Positions 26,604 through 35,886 are shown, numbered from the stretch's first letter. The stretch is 64,000 nucleotides of DNA from an uncultured Oscillospiraceae bacterium (GCA_910589145.1 CAJUSD010000004.1:62001-126000), one strand, 5' to 3'. The notes: generated from the letters alone by a model not told the origin. Program-made: numbers and translations.

Positions 26604-26633
26604 TTGACAAAAAGCAGAACAACTTCATATTAT
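26604..26633 (+). promoter_or_regulatory. Promoter for signal peptidase gene
   Basis: TTGACA (26604-26609) and TATTAT (26628-26633) with an 18-base spacer, about 60 bases before the start codon. Confidence 0.6.
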
Positions 26634-26695
26634 GTTCACTTTTTAAGTGTATGATAAACACTGCAACAAGAAACAGCATAGCGGGAGGGACTTTT

Positions 26696-27244
26696 TTGAA
26701 ACAGGAAAAAACAGAGGAAAAAAACAAAAAGAAGAAAAAGAAATTTGATTTGAAAACGCTTCTTTTGTTTTTAGTGGAGTTTATCATTTTATGGATGGTG
26801 TTTCACTATTTTATATTTATTGCATATGTTCCTTCCGCCTCTATGACGCCGGCTATCCCGAAAGGCAGTGTTACGTTTGTAACTTACCTGCATGGAGAAA
26901 AAGAAGTGGAGCGAGGCGAATGTGTTGTATTCTGGTCAGAGGAATTCGGTGAGCGCCTTGTAAAAAGGGTTGTAGGACTTCCAGGGGAGAAAGTCAGAAT
27001 AGACGAAAAAGGAAATGTTTATATCAATAATGAAAAATTAAATGAAGAATATGTAGAAAATCAGTATGGTGTTGAGCAGAAGATATTTACAGTCCCAGAA
27101 GGATGCTACTTATTCCTTGGGGATAACCGTGGAAATTCCGAGGATGCCAGATTTTGGGAAACCCCTTATATATCCAGTAAAGATTTGATTGGTAAAGTTC
27201 AAATACTCATTTGGCCTTTAACCGCCATATCATACTTAGGGTAA
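26696..27244 (+). CDS. lepB: Type I signal peptidase
   Basis: A 182-residue SipS-type signal peptidase. After a Lys-rich cytoplasmic tail, one transmembrane helix (about 21-43) leads to the catalytic serine in PSASM (Ser49); Lys90 in RLVKRVVGLPG is the general base, and GDNRGNSEDARFW is the last conserved box. It removes signal peptides from exported proteins at the outer face of the membrane. TTG 26696 with GGGAGG eight bases upstream is the start; the ATG further upstream (26651) has no ribosome site. Confidence 0.95.
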   Translation: MKQEKTEEKNKKKKKKFDLKTLLLFLVEFIILWMVFHYFIFIAYVPSASMTPAIPKGSVTFVTYLHGEKEVERGECVVFWSEEFGERLVKRVVGLPGEKVRIDEKGNVYINNEKLNEEYVENQYGVEQKIFTVPEGCYLFLGDNRGNSEDARFWETPYISSKDLIGKVQILIWPLTAISYLG

Positions 27245-27250
27245 ATAATA

Positions 27251-27283
27251 AAAAACCGTCGGATTTACTTCCGACGGTTTTTT
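27251..27283. terminator. Bidirectional terminator
   Basis: A 13-bp perfect stem (27251-27263 with 27270-27282), A and T runs on its flanks, between convergent signal peptidase and rhomboid-like genes. Confidence 0.93.
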
Positions 27284-27315
27284 ATATCATTTTGTGTTTA
27301 TAAAGCAGTCTGGAG

Positions 27316-27975
27316 TTACCACCGGTTGCGATTATTACGGTAATACTTCCGAAAATTGCGCTGGGTTGCATTTCCCCGGCGCATTTTAATCTGATACCAG
27401 ATATCTGGGCCAAAAAACAGGAAGAAATTAATTAAAGAGGCAATAACGGCAGCGCGGCTGGCCCAGGACCCAAAAATAAGACTTATTGCAAACAGAGCCC
27501 AGTCCAGATAAGCCAAGTATTTCATTTTAATCGGGATAATGAAAAAGAGCAGGACTTCATGATTGGGGAACAAATAGGCAAAAGCCAAAAACAAGGAGAG
27601 ATTCAGGTAATCATTAGAACCATATCCAGTAATCAACCCAGCAGCCATACATCCCAAAAGCCCACAAAGGTAGTATACATTAAACCGGAAAGTACCCCAT
27701 ACCCGTTCCAAAGTGCTACCAATAAAGTAGTAGAAATACAGCGCCAGCGTTAAAGTCAGAACTGAGGACGCAGGCGGGACAAAAATAAAAGTAAATAACC
27801 GCCAGATTTGCCCTTTCATCACCATTGCGCGATTAAGTGAAAAGTAACTGGACAATGGAAACCGCAGTACAATATCAAAAATCGCAACAAACAGCATAGT
27901 TGTAACAATATACAGCATTAGATTTGGAATACCAAACCTGCCATATTTACGTTCTAACTTATCCAGCCAATTCAT
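27316..27975 (-). CDS. Rhomboid-fold membrane protein, probably not a protease
   Basis: A 219-residue protein with six predicted helices. KGQIWRLFTFIFVPP resembles the rhomboid WR loop, and ERVWGTFRFNVYYLCGLLGC the next helix, yet the catalytic GxSG serine and the later active-site histidine are not found (GYGSNDYLN stands where GxSG would be). It therefore looks like a pseudoprotease of the rhomboid/Derlin fold, which may hold or escort membrane proteins. The C-terminus is strongly basic (RKYYRNNRNRW). It is a single gene followed by the shared terminator. Confidence 0.75.
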   Translation of the reverse strand: MNWLDKLERKYGRFGIPNLMLYIVTTMLFVAIFDIVLRFPLSSYFSLNRAMVMKGQIWRLFTFIFVPPASSVLTLTLALYFYYFIGSTLERVWGTFRFNVYYLCGLLGCMAAGLITGYGSNDYLNLSLFLAFAYLFPNHEVLLFFIIPIKMKYLAYLDWALFAISLIFGSWASRAAVIASLINFFLFFGPDIWYQIKMRRGNATQRNFRKYYRNNRNRW

Positions 27976-28134
27976 AGTATCTCAAACTCCCTTTCCCATC
28001 ACAGTCTGCGGCGTGGAGGAAAAATCTCCCATATCCTCTATTGTAGCCAAAAGATAAATTTATGATACCACATTTTTCAAGGATTGAAAAGATTTTCCGG
28101 GGAGGATGAAATAATTTTACAATTTGGCCTTCTG

Positions 28135-30114
28135 TTATTTCCAGATTCCAACCCTGCTGTCCGGCGCAACATACATCCCATCAGACTTTTTAATTTGATA
28201 TATTTCATAAAAAGCATCGCATGAGCTGAGAACAGCATTGACCCTAACTTTATTTGGGGAATGGGTGTCTGTATTCAACAAATATACCATAAAGGTTTCT
28301 GTACTCTTGGAAGCCCAGTTAAAAGCAAGCTGCCGAAAAGCGTCGTCTAAAGCCTGGGAATTGCCTTCTAATGCGGAGGCAACGCAGGTTATTGCCCCCA
28401 GGTCGGCAATATTTTCCATTAAAGTAAGGTCTCCATTTACATGGGTACCTGATATCTCGTATTGGTTGTAATAATCAACGATGGCTTCCGATAATTCCAC
28501 GTATTGGTTAAATTCCTCATCTGACCACCATTCATTATAATTTCCATATTCATCGTAGAGGGCGCCGCTTGAGTCAAAGGCATGGCTGACTTCATGGGCA
28601 ATAATAAACCCGATTCCTCCCCAATTAGCGCCATAGCTGTATTCGCTGTCATAGAAGGGAGCCTGTAAGATTCCTGCTGGGAAAATAATTTCATTATTTA
28701 GAGGGTCATACATCGCGTTGATGGTTTGGGGGGCTACATCCCATTCTGAACGGTCAACTTTTGTTCCAAGCTTGTTTCGGGTGTCTTCAATAGCCACCTG
28801 CATACTGATTAAAAGATTAGAAAGCAGGCTGCCGCCTTCTGATATGGGCGTTATCTGCATCATATCCCGTGCAGCCGGCCACTGGTCGGGATATCCTATT
28901 TTGACAGTCATTGTTTCCAGCTTGCGAATTGCTTTTTGTTTCGTTGCATCGCTCATCCATTCCTGCCGGTTCAGAATTTCCTCATATTCTTCTAAAATGA
29001 TTTCAATCATATCTTCTACCGCCTTTTTATCTTCGGCGGAAAAATGATCTTCCACATAGATCATACCAAAATCCCAAGGGAGCAGTTCCTGCGTGAGATT
29101 CATCCAGATATCTTTATCATCCCGATTTTCTGTAATGCCATACAATGCGTTTTGCATGTCCCTGTTAAGCCTGACATAAGCCTCCCCGGCATATTCTGCT
29201 GTGTCGTTGAGCATGACAAAGGTTGAATAATCTTTCAATGCCTGTAAGTTTTCCTCTACCAGCAGGGAGTTAATTTTTTCAGCCTGTTCCACATCCGTCA
29301 CAATATATTTATCTTGTCCGTCTACCTGTAGCGTTTTCAGCATCTTGGGAACATCTATATTGGTATAAAGGGCCTGTAATTCCTGTTCTGTATATACATT
29401 ATAGGTCAGGGAAGGATCATACCTCTGTTCTGTTGTCAGCGAGGAGGCACAGATATCCCGCAGAAGTTTTTCAATGGAATCTGTACTTTGGACAGCCTCA
29501 TCTTCTGACATACCGAATTCCATAAGCATATTTTTTATATAGTCAAGGTACATCTGTACATATTCCTGAGTATTCTCTCCCTCAATATATTCCTTGCCAA
29601 TCAAGGTATCTGCGTACATTAAATAAACTGCATATTCGCTGGAATCTGTTTTGTCCTGCATAATGGTATAACCGCCAACAATGCTGCTGAACCCAAACTC
29701 ATCGGATAATTTTGCAAGTGCATCTGCATATTCTGCAATACTAGCTGCGTTGCGTATACTGTCCAAATGCGGTTGAAGCGGGCCAAGCCCTGTCTGGTTG
29801 CGGTTATCCATATCAGAGACGCATTCATATAGATCCTTTATTTTTTGTTCAGAACTTCCTCTTTCATAATCTATGCCATCCTCCGACAACTCTGTAATAA
29901 TATCTCTCATATCGTGCAATATGATGGCATTAAGTTCACCAAACCAATCCCAATAGGCATCTTTTGCTGTCAGTTCTATTTCAGATAAGAGCTCCTGATT
30001 GATATACTCATAAAAATCGTTGCGCTTTAAACGTTCACTGCTGTTTATCTTACAACCTGTTACAGAAAATACAATGCTGATGACCATGAACAGCGCCAAT
30101 ACTTTTTTCTTCAT
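28135..30114 (-). CDS. M13 (neprilysin/PepO-like) zinc endopeptidase lipoprotein
   Basis: A 659-residue lipoprotein: signal peptide with VTGC (Cys21), the M13 N-terminal domain, then the zinc motif HEVSH (His507, Glu508, His511) followed by AFD and GALYDEYGNYNEWW, and ENIADLGAI supplying the third ligand and its Asp. The C-terminus ends DSRVGIWK, a variant of the family's CxxW ending. M13 enzymes cleave peptides up to about 40 residues; here outside the cell. GAGAGG precedes the ATG. A single gene without clear partners. Confidence 0.95.
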   Translation of the reverse strand: MKKKVLALFMVISIVFSVTGCKINSSERLKRNDFYEYINQELLSEIELTAKDAYWDWFGELNAIILHDMRDIITELSEDGIDYERGSSEQKIKDLYECVSDMDNRNQTGLGPLQPHLDSIRNAASIAEYADALAKLSDEFGFSSIVGGYTIMQDKTDSSEYAVYLMYADTLIGKEYIEGENTQEYVQMYLDYIKNMLMEFGMSEDEAVQSTDSIEKLLRDICASSLTTEQRYDPSLTYNVYTEQELQALYTNIDVPKMLKTLQVDGQDKYIVTDVEQAEKINSLLVEENLQALKDYSTFVMLNDTAEYAGEAYVRLNRDMQNALYGITENRDDKDIWMNLTQELLPWDFGMIYVEDHFSAEDKKAVEDMIEIILEEYEEILNRQEWMSDATKQKAIRKLETMTVKIGYPDQWPAARDMMQITPISEGGSLLSNLLISMQVAIEDTRNKLGTKVDRSEWDVAPQTINAMYDPLNNEIIFPAGILQAPFYDSEYSYGANWGGIGFIIAHEVSHAFDSSGALYDEYGNYNEWWSDEEFNQYVELSEAIVDYYNQYEISGTHVNGDLTLMENIADLGAITCVASALEGNSQALDDAFRQLAFNWASKSTETFMVYLLNTDTHSPNKVRVNAVLSSCDAFYEIYQIKKSDGMYVAPDSRVGIWK

Positions 30115-30227
30115 AACTTTTTAACACCTCTCTTTAATATTCTATATGAAATAAATTGTTTTAATACCATAGAAATTTCTAATGTAAAAATAGTTTTAAC
30201 GGTCTTGTCATAAAACAGGGTGATAAA

Positions 30228-30391
30228 ATGCCGGACTATCGAGAAAGATATTTAGAGATGGTTTATAAAACTGAAAGAGTGGTTCAAATTCCAGTAAACG
30301 TCCAACACCAATGTGAGGATATTTACGCATATTTACCAGAAACGGAATTGACTTGGAAGCTGTGGACCAGTACAAGGATGATACCTCACTG
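30228..30391 (+). other. Possible small or decayed gene upstream of a terminator
   Basis: A frame starts at ATG 30228 behind AGGGTGATAAA and reads MPDYRERYLEMVYKTERV. A second frame nearby reads GIDLEAVDQYKDDTSL and stops at 30393, just before the hairpin at 30406. Each half looks coding, but they are in different frames, so this may be a frameshifted remnant. I do not recognise the family. Confidence 0.3.
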
Positions 30392-30405
30392 TAATAAAAT
30401 TATGA

Positions 30406-30450
30406 GCTGTGAGAAAAGCATAAAACAACTGCCTTTCTCACAGCCCTTTT
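30406..30450 (+). terminator. Intrinsic terminator
   Basis: An 11-bp stem (30406-30416 with 30434-30444), then CCTTTTT, on the plus strand. It closes a plus-strand transcript, which supports some expressed or formerly expressed unit at 30228-30393. Confidence 0.7.
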
Positions 30451-30542
30451 TAACATGTTCTGTGTCCCTGAAAATGGAACTTTTGCTTTTACGTTTACAT
30501 TAGCTGGGCGGCAACGTCCGCGAATGTAGAATTCGCTGGGGT

Positions 30543-30635
30543 GAAAAGCCCTTATTTTCCCCTACTGCAATGTTTTACGAAAATAAAGCTTGGCGATTCC
30601 ACTTAGGTGGTTTTCTTACGAAAACGGGCTTTTTC
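30543..30635 (+). ncRNA. Candidate branched structured RNA
   Basis: Nested pairings can be drawn: P1 GAAAAGCCC (30543-30551) with GGGCTTTTTC (30626-30635); inside it P2 TATTTTC (30553-30559) with GAAAATA (30579-30585), P3 CCAC/GTGG (30599-30602, 30607-30610, loop TTAG) and P4 GTTTTC/GAAAAC (30610-30615, 30620-30625, loop TTAC). A T-rich end follows. No known RNA family is recognised, and a repeat remnant is the alternative. It lies in the 690-bp gap between the M13 gene and rnfB. Confidence 0.35.
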
Positions 30636-30692
30636 ATTTATGTTCTTTCTTTTCCCTTTTTAGGGCTGCTTTTCCTTATTTTTTAGTTTGTG

Positions 30693-30780
30693 CAGGGGAG
30701 TTTCGCGCCTGCGGGCGCGACCAGTGGCTCTGCCCCCTGGACCCCTGCCACTTTCGAGAAAGCGGCCAAAGCTTTTAATC
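30693..30780 (-). repeat. Dispersed intergenic repeat, copy h (short)
   Basis: Minus orientation, 26 bp downstream of the rnfB stop and so in line with that gene. It has the TTTCGCGCC-TGCG-GGCGCGA hairpin module also found at 12228 and 38127, then CCAG and a CTCTGCCCCCTGG stretch. Short frames translated across it contain FRACGRDQ, as at 12137-12322, which is repeat sequence and not a protein. Confidence 0.75.
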
Positions 30781-30805
30781 GTATCAGCTTTTATATATTT
30801 TCAGG

Positions 30806-31618
30806 TCATCGCTCGGAACTTTGGATTTTTGGCATACAGAACTGGATTGCACCTGTTGGGCACTGTTTCGCACATTCCCCGCAATTTACACATAGCGCCG
30901 AGTCAATAGATGCTAGGTTATTTATTACTTTGGCTGCGCCATTGGGACAGGATTTCTCGCACTTCTTACACCCAATACATCCCGCCTTACAAACTTTCCT
31001 GGTATATGCGCCCTTATCGCAGCTTGAACAGGCAACAAAAGCCCTTGCTGTTGCAGGAATAATTTCAATTAAATGGTTTGGACATTGTTTTGCGCACATT
31101 CCGCACCCAACGCATAAAGTCCTGTCTACAACAGCAATATCATTCTCTATAGAAATTGCGCCATATTGACAGGCGGCAACACAGTCCCCATACCCCAAAC
31201 AGGCATGGCTGCAGCTTCTTCTCCCCTGATAAAAGGAATTACATGCTAAACAGGTCTTAGGGCCTTCATAGTCCATGACAAATTCAGTGACATTAGAATT
31301 CCCGGAACAGTGGACAACAGCAACCATTGGCACAACATCGCCGCTTTCAACGCCTAAAATAGCGCCGATTTTTTTAGCGGTTTCCGATCCGCCGGGAACA
31401 CATAAATTCACAGCAGCACCCTCAACAGCAGCGGCAGCATATCCATCACAGCCGGAATACCCGCAGGCGCCGCAGTTTGCCCCTGGCAGAACCTCCCGCA
31501 CCTGGGAAACCCGTTCATCTGTTTTTACGGCAAAAAATTTAGATGCTACCGCAAGGCATACCCCGGAGATACACCCTATAATCAGGACAACAATAATTGG
31601 GAAAATGATAGTATTCAT
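30806..31618 (-). CDS. rnfB: Rnf complex subunit RnfB
   Basis: A 270-residue iron-sulfur subunit. An N-terminal helix (about 4-26) anchors it, followed by the CGACGYSGCDGYA cluster motif of the Fe-S domain, and then several ferredoxin-like CxxCxxCxxxC motifs (for example CVGCGMCAKQCP and CVNCGECAKQCP). RnfB takes electrons from ferredoxin and feeds the membrane Rnf complex, which reduces NAD while pumping Na+ or H+. It is last of the six genes, 31 bp after rnfA. Confidence 0.97.
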   Translation of the reverse strand: MNTIIFPIIVVLIIGCISGVCLAVASKFFAVKTDERVSQVREVLPGANCGACGYSGCDGYAAAAVEGAAVNLCVPGGSETAKKIGAILGVESGDVVPMVAVVHCSGNSNVTEFVMDYEGPKTCLACNSFYQGRRSCSHACLGYGDCVAACQYGAISIENDIAVVDRTLCVGCGMCAKQCPNHLIEIIPATARAFVACSSCDKGAYTRKVCKAGCIGCKKCEKSCPNGAAKVINNLASIDSALCVNCGECAKQCPTGAIQFCMPKIQSSER

Positions 31619-31649
31619 GGCAAATCTCCTACCCTCAATATAGATGAAA

Positions 31650-32237
31650 TCAAGCGAACAAGCCTTCTACCACTCCAGAAAATCCCATAAACGCAAGGGA
31701 AACAATAGAAGCGGCAATCAAAATACTGGGCAGTCCTTGGAAGGTTTTGGGGATATCGTTGCCTTCAATCCTCTGGCGCACGCCATTAAACAGTACCATA
31801 GCAACCAAAAATCCGATTCCCGCTCCAATCGCGTTTACAATGGACTGGGCAAAATTATAACCTTCATCAATGTTCAGCACCGTTACGCCTAAAACAGCAC
31901 AGTTTGTGGTAATCAGCGGCAGGTAAATGCCCAAAGTAGAATGGAGGGCAGGAATAAACTTTTTCAAAATAATCTCTACTAGCTGAACAAGGGCAGCAAT
32001 TACTAAAATAAATACAAGCGTCCGCAGGTAGATAAAATTAGGATAAAGCAAATAGGTATAAATTGGATATGTAACAGCAGTAGCCATCGTCATAACGAAG
32101 ATAACAGCAACGCTCATTCCTGTAGCGGAATCCAGCTTTTTAGAAACTCCCAGAAAAGGGCAGATGCCCATAAATTTGGAAAGGACAAAGTTGTTGACCA
32201 GTACCGCGCCAACCAGAATCATTAAAAAGCCTTTCAT
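31650..32237 (-). CDS. rnfA: Rnf complex subunit RnfA
   Basis: A 195-residue membrane protein with six helices, including VLVNNFVLSKFMGICPFLGVS with the conserved Cys near the membrane centre and ITTNCAVLGV holding the second Cys of the RnfA/RnfE pair; these ligate a [2Fe-2S] centre inside the membrane. It forms the pseudo-symmetric core with RnfE, encoded 6 bp upstream, its homologue. Fourth or fifth gene of the operon order C-D-G-E-A-B. Confidence 0.97.
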   Translation of the reverse strand: MKGFLMILVGAVLVNNFVLSKFMGICPFLGVSKKLDSATGMSVAVIFVMTMATAVTYPIYTYLLYPNFIYLRTLVFILVIAALVQLVEIILKKFIPALHSTLGIYLPLITTNCAVLGVTVLNIDEGYNFAQSIVNAIGAGIGFLVAMVLFNGVRQRIEGNDIPKTFQGLPSILIAASIVSLAFMGFSGVVEGLFA

Positions 32238-32243
32238 TGTCTA

Positions 32244-32921
32244 TTACTCTCCTTTCCCGCCATTAAACGCGGAACATGCCGCTGCCGCAGGACATCCGGT
32301 GCAGCCGCTTTCCTTGTGATTTTTAAGAGTGCGGCCCTTCGTAAGCTTGTTCGCCAGCGCGACAACGCACCCAAACACAAAGAAGCCTCCAGGAGCCAAA
32401 GAAAACAGCGTCATGGAATCAAACAGATTCGCTGTCAGCGTAATTCCAAACCAGGTTCCCATCCCTACGATTTCACGGATAGAACCAATAATCACCAACG
32501 CCAGCGTAAAGCCCAGCCCCATCCCGATTCCATCAAAAAGGGAATCCAGAACCTTGTTTTTGTTGGCGAACATCTCAGCGCGGCCAAGAATAATACAGTT
32601 GACTGTAATCAGGGGCAGAAATACGCCCAATGCATCGTAAAGAGAGGGTACATAAGCGTGTACTAAAAACTCAACCACCGTTACAAAGGCAGCAATAATG
32701 ACAATATAGGCGGGAATCCTGACCTTGTCGGGGATTACCTTTTTTAATAACGAGATTGCCACATTGGAACCCATCAGAACAAGAGTAGCAGCCAGACCCA
32801 TTCCCAAACCGTTGACCGCCAGGGTGGTAACCGCCAGAGTAGGACAGGTGCCAAGCACCAGAACCAAAACCGGGTTTTCCCGGATAATACCGTTTATAAG
32901 TATCTTTATTTTGTTAGACAT
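32244..32921 (-). CDS. rnfE: Rnf complex subunit RnfE
   Basis: A 225-residue membrane protein homologous to RnfA: ENPVLVLVLGTCPTLAVTT and LITVNCIILGRAE carry the paired membrane Cys residues. The C-terminal tail is Cys-rich (GCTGCPAAAACSAF), a feature of some clostridial RnfE proteins. With RnfA it makes the centre that moves electrons across the membrane. GGAGG precedes the ATG; the gene lies 18 bp after rnfG. Confidence 0.97.
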   Translation of the reverse strand: MSNKIKILINGIIRENPVLVLVLGTCPTLAVTTLAVNGLGMGLAATLVLMGSNVAISLLKKVIPDKVRIPAYIVIIAAFVTVVEFLVHAYVPSLYDALGVFLPLITVNCIILGRAEMFANKNKVLDSLFDGIGMGLGFTLALVIIGSIREIVGMGTWFGITLTANLFDSMTLFSLAPGGFFVFGCVVALANKLTKGRTLKNHKESGCTGCPAAAACSAFNGGKGE

Positions 32922-32939
32922 AGCCCTTACCTCCTTCTT

Positions 32940-33485
32940 TTACTGCCCTTTTACCGTGTCAAATGCTTCAAAGGCAGATTGGATCGCCGTGTTTACGCCT
33001 TTGGAGGAAATCGTAACACCGGTGATGTATTCAATCCCGGAAAGGCTGCTGTCCTTGCTCTGATACTGGCTGAGATGAACCGCCTCCATTGCGCGGGAGC
33101 CTAGTCCGGGTGTTTCAGAGTTCTCCAGAACTTTCACCCCGACAATCTTGCCGTCCTGGGAAATGGCGGTCATAACCTTAATGGTTCCGCCAAATCCTTT
33201 TGACGTGGTTGTAAAGACATATCCCTCGCCGCCGGAGGTTTTATAAACTTCTGTACAGTTTTCCAACCCTTCGGCAGAAAGCTCCTCAAAACCGGATACC
33301 CCTGTATATACTTCTGCACGGGCAGCATCGGCAGCTTTCCGGGTATTTTCTTCAATAATAGGGTTTGTCACCTGATAGGTGCAGACCAGCGCAGCAGCAG
33401 CTATGGTGCAGATCAGGGTCAGTATTCCGGCAGGCATTACAAATTCTTTCATGGGATTTCCTTGTTTCTCAACAGAACTGCTCAT
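32940..33485 (-). CDS. rnfG: Rnf complex subunit RnfG (FMN-binding)
   Basis: A 181-residue protein with one N-terminal helix (about 18-38) and an extracytoplasmic FMN-binding domain: FGGTIKVMTAISQDGKIVGVKVL, ETPGLGSRA and the flavinylation site GVTISS, whose Thr should carry covalent FMN added by ApbE; apbE is encoded 3 kb away at 36699-37766. Its start overlaps the rnfD stop by 4 bp (ATGA), indicating coupled translation. Confidence 0.96.
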   Translation of the reverse strand: MSSSVEKQGNPMKEFVMPAGILTLICTIAAAALVCTYQVTNPIIEENTRKAADAARAEVYTGVSGFEELSAEGLENCTEVYKTSGGEGYVFTTTSKGFGGTIKVMTAISQDGKIVGVKVLENSETPGLGSRAMEAVHLSQYQSKDSSLSGIEYITGVTISSKGVNTAIQSAFEAFDTVKGQ

Positions 33486-34441
33486 TTCTTCTGTACACCT
33501 CCAAAGGGAACCTGTCTGGTCAAATTATCAATATGCGGGGTGAGAATATTCATCAGCAGAATTGCAAAAGATACGCCTTCCGCATAGGAGCCATACAGCC
33601 GGATGATTACTGTAATCAAGCCGCAGCCTATGGCAAAAACCACCTTTCCCTTTTCTGTTACAGGGGAAGTGGTGTAATCGGTTGCCATAAAGATTGCCCC
33701 CAGGAAAAGCCCGCCGGATAAAATATGATACAGCGGATCAGCTCCCAGCAGGAAACACAATACAAAAACGGTTCCGATGTATACAAGGGGGATAGTAGGG
33801 GTAATCACTTTGCGCCATACCAGATAAATCCCGCCAATGAGCAGGGTTAAAATACAGGTTTCGCCCAATACGCCGCCCTTCATCCCCAGGAACAGGTTCA
33901 GGTAAGAGGGAAGCTCCGTATTCCCGGCGGCCAGCATTCCCAAAGGGGTGGCGCTTGCAACAACTAATCCGCTGCTGGTATTCCAGTCGGTCATATACTT
34001 TGCAAACGATACAAATAAAACAATACGTCCTACCAAAGCAGGGTTGGCAAAATTCTGCCCAATTCCCCCAAACAGTTCCTTTGTGATTACAATAGCTGCA
34101 AAACATCCAATCACCGCCATCCAAATGGGAAAGGAAGCGGGAAGGTTCATAGCCAGGAGCACGCCCGTTACACAGGCACTAAGATCCCGGATGGTATGCT
34201 CGCGCTTTGCCACCATGCAGAACAGGTATTCAAAACCAACACAGCAGCCCACACATACCGCTGTTAAAAGGATGGTTCGCGGACCAAACAGAAATGCAGA
34301 CGCTATAATCGTCGGCGCTAGGGCAATAAGTACGTCCAGCATTACGCTTGAAGTGGTCGCTCTGTCCTTAATATGGGGCGAAGGCATAACCACCAAATTT
34401 TGATGTGTCTGGTTAGACTGGCTGACTTGACTCACTCTCAA
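33482..34441 (-). CDS. rnfD: Rnf complex subunit RnfD
   Basis: A 319-residue membrane protein with about nine helices related to NqrB. It begins MRVSQVSQSNQTHQNLVVMPSP-like soluble sequence and has PSPHIKDRATTSSVM, typical of the family. The flavinylation motif near SATPLGM (Thr in about the middle of the chain) would bind FMN via ApbE. RnfD is thought to form part of the ion channel. It lies 5 bp after rnfC. Confidence 0.96.
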   Translation of the reverse strand: MRVSQVSQSNQTHQNLVVMPSPHIKDRATTSSVMLDVLIALAPTIIASAFLFGPRTILLTAVCVGCCVGFEYLFCMVAKREHTIRDLSACVTGVLLAMNLPASFPIWMAVIGCFAAIVITKELFGGIGQNFANPALVGRIVLFVSFAKYMTDWNTSSGLVVASATPLGMLAAGNTELPSYLNLFLGMKGGVLGETCILTLLIGGIYLVWRKVITPTIPLVYIGTVFVLCFLLGADPLYHILSGGLFLGAIFMATDYTTSPVTEKGKVVFAIGCGLITVIIRLYGSYAEGVSFAILLMNILTPHIDNLTRQVPFGGVQKK

Positions 34442-34446
34442 TCACC

Positions 34447-35763
34447 TCATTTAGACGAAATTTCCCGCAGGAAGCCTTTTGCCAAACGGTTTGTAAGAAC
34501 CAGGTTCCGTTTGGCAGGGCAGACATAAGAACAGCATCCACATTCCATACACCGTCCCACATATAGCGCCTTCAATTTTTCCACATCTCTGGCTTTATAT
34601 GCCCTGTCAATGGCTGCTGGCATTAACTGGAAAGGACATGCCCTCACACAGCGCCCGCACCGGATACAGGCTGATTCTGGTATCGCCTTTGTTTCCGCTT
34701 CTCCAAAGCAGAGGACGGCGTTATTGTTTTTGATTAGCGGATAGTTTTCATCAAATATTGTAATCCCCATCATAGGGCCGCCCATAAGCATTTTTTTCGG
34801 TTCCTGCTTGTATCCCCCGCAGAACTGGATAATATCTGCAAACCGCGTCCCTAATGGTACCCGGATATTTTTAGGAGCCGCTACTGCCGAACCATCTACC
34901 GTAATGCGTTTAGAAATCAGCGGCATGCCTGTCCGCATATACTGTGCAAGAAATGCAATAGAAGTTCCATTCATTACAATTACGCCTACATCAGCAGGGA
35001 TCATGCCATCTCCAACTACCCGCCCGGTTGTTTCGTAAATTAAAACTTTCTCTGCACCCTTGGGGTACTGGGAGTGCATGGGGAACACCTTTATATAAGG
35101 CTTTCCCTGTGCTAAAACCTGAAGCCTCTGGATTGCTTTGGGCTTGTTGTCCTCTACACCTATGTATACATTTTGGATTTTCCCGACATATTTCCGAACC
35201 AGATCGATTCCGTCAATAATATCTGTACCGTCTTCCATTACATTCCGGTAATCTGAGGTGATATATGGCTCACATTCTGCAATATTGATTACCAAAGTAT
35301 CAACTTTTTCCGGCTCGCGCAGGGACAATTTGATATGGGTTGGAAATCCTGCCCCGCCTAATCCCACCAGGCCGGACGCACGAACAGCTTTCAGAAAACT
35401 GGCGGTATCTGTTACTTCAGGGGGTGCTATGGTTTCCAAAAGTTCCTGTTTGTGATCTGCTTCAATGACAATCGCCTGGGTTCGCGCACCCTGAGGATTA
35501 ATAAAATCCTCTAATGCCACAACTTTTCCCGATATGCTGGAATAAATCGGAGAGGAGAAGGGCTTTTCACAATCTGCTACCAGTTGGCCAACCTTGACGA
35601 GTTCTCCTGCCTTGACAACTGGTGTACAGGGAACACCCATATGCTGCACACAGGGCAGGCATACCCGGTCGGGTTCTGGCATTGTTTCCGTCACATAATC
35701 CTCTGTATTTTTATAGTGATGTACTGCAACGCCTTTCAACGACCTGATTACATCTTTTGACAC
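34447..35763 (-). CDS. rnfC: Rnf complex subunit RnfC
   Basis: A 438-residue peripheral subunit, the NADH/NAD site of Rnf. It has the GLVGLGGAGFPTHIKL nucleotide-binding loop, an SLBB-like segment, and two [4Fe-4S] motifs near the C-terminus: CIRCGRCVRACPFQLMP and CMECGCCSYVCPAKRNL. GTG 35763 follows AGGAGG. First gene of the operon; its upstream region has repeat copy d further away. RnfC hands electrons to NAD from ferredoxin by way of the membrane subunits. Confidence 0.97.
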   Translation of the reverse strand: MSKDVIRSLKGVAVHHYKNTEDYVTETMPEPDRVCLPCVQHMGVPCTPVVKAGELVKVGQLVADCEKPFSSPIYSSISGKVVALEDFINPQGARTQAIVIEADHKQELLETIAPPEVTDTASFLKAVRASGLVGLGGAGFPTHIKLSLREPEKVDTLVINIAECEPYITSDYRNVMEDGTDIIDGIDLVRKYVGKIQNVYIGVEDNKPKAIQRLQVLAQGKPYIKVFPMHSQYPKGAEKVLIYETTGRVVGDGMIPADVGVIVMNGTSIAFLAQYMRTGMPLISKRITVDGSAVAAPKNIRVPLGTRFADIIQFCGGYKQEPKKMLMGGPMMGITIFDENYPLIKNNNAVLCFGEAETKAIPESACIRCGRCVRACPFQLMPAAIDRAYKARDVEKLKALYVGRCMECGCCSYVCPAKRNLVLTNRLAKGFLREISSK

Positions 35764-35886
35764 GTTTCTGTTCCTCCTATCTTATGCCGTCCATTAAATG
35801 TGGATTCAGGCAAAAAATCATATATCCAGCCTTTAAATAGGCAAAGAAAACAATGTCCTGCAAAATAAATTGAGTATCATAAAGCC

